Positions 61,486 to 64,000 of a stretch of DNA of 64,000 nt are shown one piece after another. Origin of the DNA: Gordoniibacillus chartarius (lineage in GTDB: Bacteria > Bacillota > Bacilli > Paenibacillales > NBRC-103111); NCBI RefSeq assembly GCF_042432825.1, contig NZ_JBHLWN010000098.1:1-64000 (forward strand), written 5' to 3'. Made by a program: the position numbers and the translations under genes. Under the pieces are notes generated by a model. It saw only the letters and a list, made by a program, of their open reading frames with translations. It was not told the origin of the DNA and searched no databases. How positions within the stretch are numbered: the stretch's first letter is position 1; the number at the start of each line of letters is the position of its first letter.

Positions 61486-61514
61486 ATTATAATTATGACT
61501 GAACGTACAGTCAA
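61486..61514 (-). promoter_or_regulatory. Hydrolase/TetR promoter with internal operator
   Basis: Minus strand TTGACT (61509-61514), 17-base spacer, TATAAT (61486-61491). TGACTGAACGTACAGTCA (61496-61513, plus strand) is a near-perfect palindrome (TGACTG/CAGTCA half-sites) that covers the spacer and part of the -35. It is a typical TetR-family operator, so the repressor would block its own promoter. Confidence 0.8.
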
Positions 61515-61712
61515 TATAAAACAAAACAATCACCACGGCGGTTTTCTTATGGTCAAATATCAACATTAGAATTTATCCTGGCCTTTGCTGAAAGGATTTT
61601 AGTAACATTTTTGATCAATGTGACTTATAATCAACAGAGCTATAGGGGAATTTCAGCTATTATAGCAGTAGGAACAACCATATCTATTTGCTTTCTGCGA
61701 TGGAGGGTTAGC

Positions 61713-63086
61713 ATGAAGAAAAGACGCTTTGCTGTTCAGGCCTCGAAAGTAACGATGGCACTAGCCTTAATTTGTGGGGGACAGGCAGTACTGGCAAAAG
61801 CAGTGCATGTTGCTCCTGCGGTGCAGGCAGCATCGGCAGCTGCTAATACCGTTATGGTGGATGGGCATGAATATTCCGAAGATGTTGTTGAAGCATTAAA
61901 CTACTATAACGGTATTCGTGAAAAGATGGGTGTTCAGAAGGTAAAGCTGAATCCCTTTATGCAGATAGCTGCCGAAAATCATCTTGCTTACCTTGAGGCA
62001 AACAACTTCGTTTTTAGAGGTCCAGTGTCTGCGCATAGGGAAGAGGCAGGAAAACCGGGGTTCACAGGTGTGAGTTTTGCCGACAGGCTAGCAACTGTCG
62101 GTTTTAGTAGCAGGGCAGCTTGGAAGGTGTATGAGAATGTCGCTTCCAATCAGGCTTCAGCGTTTACGTCGATTGATAACTTAATGAACATGCCGTATCA
62201 TCGCACTCCAATGATGGATCCTGCTATAACGGAATTTGCCTTTGCACATAAAGGTGAAACTAGTGTGTTGACTTTCATTAGGCCCGCGTCAGGCACCGGC
62301 CTTTCGGTTTACCCTTATGACGGGCAGAAAGATGTTCCTGTCAGTTTTTATGGACCATCGGAAAACCCAAATCCGCTAACTCAATTCGGCTTGGAAACTT
62401 CCGGTTATATTGCGTCATACGCGGATATTGGTAACATATTCACAGACGTAACCGCATCCATGAAAGACAGTAAGGGCAACAGCCTTGAAATCTTCAAACT
62501 GAAGGATAACCATACTTGGCACATCATCCCTAAGAACGAGTTAGCCCACGGCGAAACTTACACGGTAACGGTGCAGGGCAAAACTTGGTCGTTCACGACT
62601 GTTTCGGATGGAACCACTCAACCCGCAACGCCAACCAAGCCGCCTGCGACGTCAGAGAACCCGCCTAGAAAGTTCAACGCCGACGATGTTGGAGTTCGTC
62701 TTGAAGGCAGGTATATCGACTTGACTCCTAGAGCCAAAGTCATCAACGGCAGCACATTTATTCCTTTGCGTGGAGTATTTGAGTCTATGGGAGCCACCCT
62801 TAAGTGGACTCCTGCACCTTCATCTGTTGTCGATTCCACTGGCAGGTCCAAAAAGCCTGAGTATCAAGGTATTGTGAACATTAGAAAAGGCGACACAGAG
62901 ATCGAGATTTATATCGGCACCACTAGGGCGTTTATTAACGGTATTGAGGCCGCCTTATCGATTGCACCGTTCATCTCTGATGAAGGTGCCGCTTATGTCC
63001 CGCTAAGGTTCGCTTCCGAGGCTTTAGGCGCTGAGGTTTCATGGGAATCGGATACCTATACAGCAGTCATCGGCACAGCCCAATAA
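61713..63086 (+). CDS. CAP-domain protein with copper-amine-oxidase-N-type stalk domain
   Basis: 457 residues. Signal peptide (about 1-30), a CAP/SCP domain (about 50-200, ALNYYNGIREKMGVQKVKLNPFMQIAAENHLAYL), a middle beta domain (about 200-305), a Thr/Pro linker, and a C-terminal Cu_amine_oxidN1-type domain (about 322-457, VINGSTFIPLRGVFESMGATLKW...YVPLRFASEALGAEVSW), a wall-associated module common in Paenibacillus. GGAGGG lies five bases before ATG 61713. The gene is richer in AT than most of the window. Divergent from the hydrolase. Function unknown. Confidence 0.88.
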   Translation: MKKRRFAVQASKVTMALALICGGQAVLAKAVHVAPAVQAASAAANTVMVDGHEYSEDVVEALNYYNGIREKMGVQKVKLNPFMQIAAENHLAYLEANNFVFRGPVSAHREEAGKPGFTGVSFADRLATVGFSSRAAWKVYENVASNQASAFTSIDNLMNMPYHRTPMMDPAITEFAFAHKGETSVLTFIRPASGTGLSVYPYDGQKDVPVSFYGPSENPNPLTQFGLETSGYIASYADIGNIFTDVTASMKDSKGNSLEIFKLKDNHTWHIIPKNELAHGETYTVTVQGKTWSFTTVSDGTTQPATPTKPPATSENPPRKFNADDVGVRLEGRYIDLTPRAKVINGSTFIPLRGVFESMGATLKWTPAPSSVVDSTGRSKKPEYQGIVNIRKGDTEIEIYIGTTRAFINGIEAALSIAPFISDEGAAYVPLRFASEALGAEVSWESDTYTAVIGTAQ

Positions 63087-63189
63087 CCCCAATAACCTCA
63101 TTGACTCAGAGTCGGGCGCATGATGCGCTCGGCTAGTAATAACGGCCGAAGTAACGAATCCTTGTTCTACAAGCAAAGAAAGCGTGACA

Positions 63190-63220
63190 GGGCCCCCGCG
63201 GCAAAATCGCCGAAGGGCCC
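63190..63220 (-). terminator. GC-rich hairpin
   Basis: GGGCCC (63190-63195) and GGGCCC (63215-63220) with an inner GGC/GCC pair, between convergent genes. The minus strand continues with TGTCACGCTTTCTTTG, a poor U tract. Confidence 0.45.
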
Positions 63221-63238
63221 CGCTCTGCTCGAACCAGC

Positions 63239-63493
63239 TTACAGCCGGCAATTCGGAAACGGCAAAATATCCGCAATCTCGTCGAGTGCATAATGGAATG
63301 TCGCAAACTGGAACCCGTACAAATACTGCAGCACTTCCACCTGGCCTCTATCGACGTTGCAAATGACGCCGGACACTCCTTGGCCGTTGATCAAGCTGAT
63401 GCCTGCCGGCTGCCCCATCAACCGTTTCGCTTTAACCGCGAGGCCGGGCGGCTTCCCTCCTTGAAATGACCACGGATTCGTCGGATTACGCAT
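63239..63493 (-). CDS. Small conserved hypothetical protein
   Basis: 84 residues, MRNPTNPWSFQGGKPPGLAV then KAKRLMGQPAGISLINGQGVSGVICNVDRGQVEVLQYLYGFQFATFHY. It looks like a small soluble beta protein; the middle (GQGVSGVICNVDRGQVEVLQYL) resembles an SH3-like or Sm-like barrel. The C-terminus is DEIADILPFPNCRL. I believe similar proteins occur in Paenibacillus but cannot verify it here. No function known. Confidence 0.65.
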   Translation of the reverse strand: MRNPTNPWSFQGGKPPGLAVKAKRLMGQPAGISLINGQGVSGVICNVDRGQVEVLQYLYGFQFATFHYALDEIADILPFPNCRL

Positions 63494-63602
63494 AATGGTT
63501 ATCCCGTCCCTTCATTACTGAGCATGATATGAGCCCAGTATATGCGGCGGGGGCTTAAAGGTTTCTACCTTTGGAAGCGGCGTAATACTAATCGATTTCA
63601 CC

Positions 63603-64000
63603 CTAAAGGCTGCGCAGAGCGCTGCCAAGTCTTGCAATGCCTTCTTCGATCAGATTGTCGTTGACCGAAGCATACGACAATCGCAAATACCCCTTCTCCG
63701 CACCGTAAATCAATCCGGGCATGACGATCACGCCGCTCCGTATGCATGCCTCAAACAGCTCTTTGTCCGGAACCGGCGAGCGGAGCTTGAGCCAGATGTA
63801 GAACCCTCCCTGGGGGGCGTTGGGCGCGAATCGGGCGGTGCAAGCTGCGGCATGCTTACGGATCGCCTCAAGCATGACGGCCCGGCGACGGGCAAGAGCA
63901 TCCGTCACAAACGCCAGATGGCTCTCTGCTTCGTCCGAAGCCAGCCATCTCTGCGCAAGCCGTTCCCCTGGATGACTCGTTGTGTAGCCCATGCGGCTTT
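63603..64000 (-). CDS. PLP-dependent aminotransferase, C-terminal part
   Basis: About 132 codons to the window edge; the frame stays open into the edge (Ser-Arg precede the Met at 63992), so the gene starts outside. The segment has the fold-type I C-terminal features: GERLAQRWLASDEAESHLAFVTDALARRRAVMLEAI, QGGFYIWLKL, GVIVMPGLIYG and LRLSYASVND. These fit the class I/II aminotransferases of the 2-aminoadipate/MocR type. The catalytic Lys would lie outside the window. Whether a GntR domain is fused cannot be seen. Confidence 0.85.
   Translation of the reverse strand, partial: SRMGYTTSHPGERLAQRWLASDEAESHLAFVTDALARRRAVMLEAIRKHAAACTARFAPNAPQGGFYIWLKLRSPVPDKELFEACIRSGVIVMPGLIYGAEKGYLRLSYASVNDNLIEEGIARLGSALRSL

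Noticed and set aside
61443..61529. Longer hydrolase start at 61529 or 61484
   Set aside because: These codons overlap the promoter and operator, and transcription starts downstream of them.

Overview
The window reads as chromosome of an endospore-forming Firmicute of the Paenibacillus type. BofA, Spo0F, a YhcN-like spore lipoprotein, YaaL and YwhD homologues are present. Shine-Dalgarno sites are strong, and several genes use TTG or GTG starts. Gene order matches blocks known from Bacillus subtilis. GC content is moderately high over most of the window and drops near 32.1-32.6 kb and 60-63 kb, where later acquisition is plausible. No tRNA, CRISPR array, prophage or insertion sequence was found. 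Work was by reading only, without database searches.

Layout. 0-5.4 kb: minus-strand block ending at the first bases of a 16S rRNA gene, in the order SRP RNA, PAS histidine kinase, dnaX, ebfC, recR, yaaL, bofA, 16S. This is the B. subtilis order with a kinase inserted. 5.5-7.2 kb: a two-gene membrane-protein pair and a YhcN-like lipoprotein. 7.3-20.2 kb: a minus-strand core block, ywiB-argS-rpoE-pyrG-spo0F-fba-murA-rho-(radical SAM)-rpmE, interrupted by an S8 protease on the opposite strand. Regulation is readable here: a sigma-H-type promoter before spo0F, and a pyrG leader whose promoter, GGGC start and intrinsic terminator fit CTP-sensed reiterative-transcription attenuation. 20.3-23.6 kb: an AraC regulator, a tandem palindromic repeat and a chemoreceptor. 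23.8-26.6 kb: an alkylation-repair operon (adaA-type regulator, ogt, alkA); its regulator has a long insert inside its DNA-binding domain. 27.4-30.8 kb: a tightly coupled three-gene operon (solute-binding/VWA lipoprotein, XpaC-like membrane protein, second solute-binding-like protein), the best candidate here for an undescribed system. 31.0-31.3 kb: an unannotated 38-residue holin-like toxin with the layout of a type I toxin-antitoxin locus.

32-44.7 kb: small exported protein, speE, a class A penicillin-binding protein, DinB-like protein, queF, ywhD, a GDYXXLXY/DUF2157 pair, a phosphodiester glycosidase, an M1 metallopeptidase and a membrane protein. 44.9-53.6 kb: an envelope cluster with an SLH protein built of duplicated Ig-like modules, an NlpC/P60 hydrolase behind a c-di-AMP (ydaO) riboswitch, and a 1491-residue secreted multi-repeat protein. 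53.8-60.0 kb: a membrane-bound AraC regulator with an lplABC-like sugar ABC importer that lacks an ATPase gene. 60.1-64 kb: a TetR/hydrolase operon with an operator inside its own promoter, a CAP-domain protein, a small conserved protein and the C-terminal part of an aminotransferase running off the edge.

Together the window combines conserved housekeeping and sporulation genes (the cytoplasmic kinase and Spo0F could belong to one phosphorelay) with accessory envelope, transport and defence-like modules.
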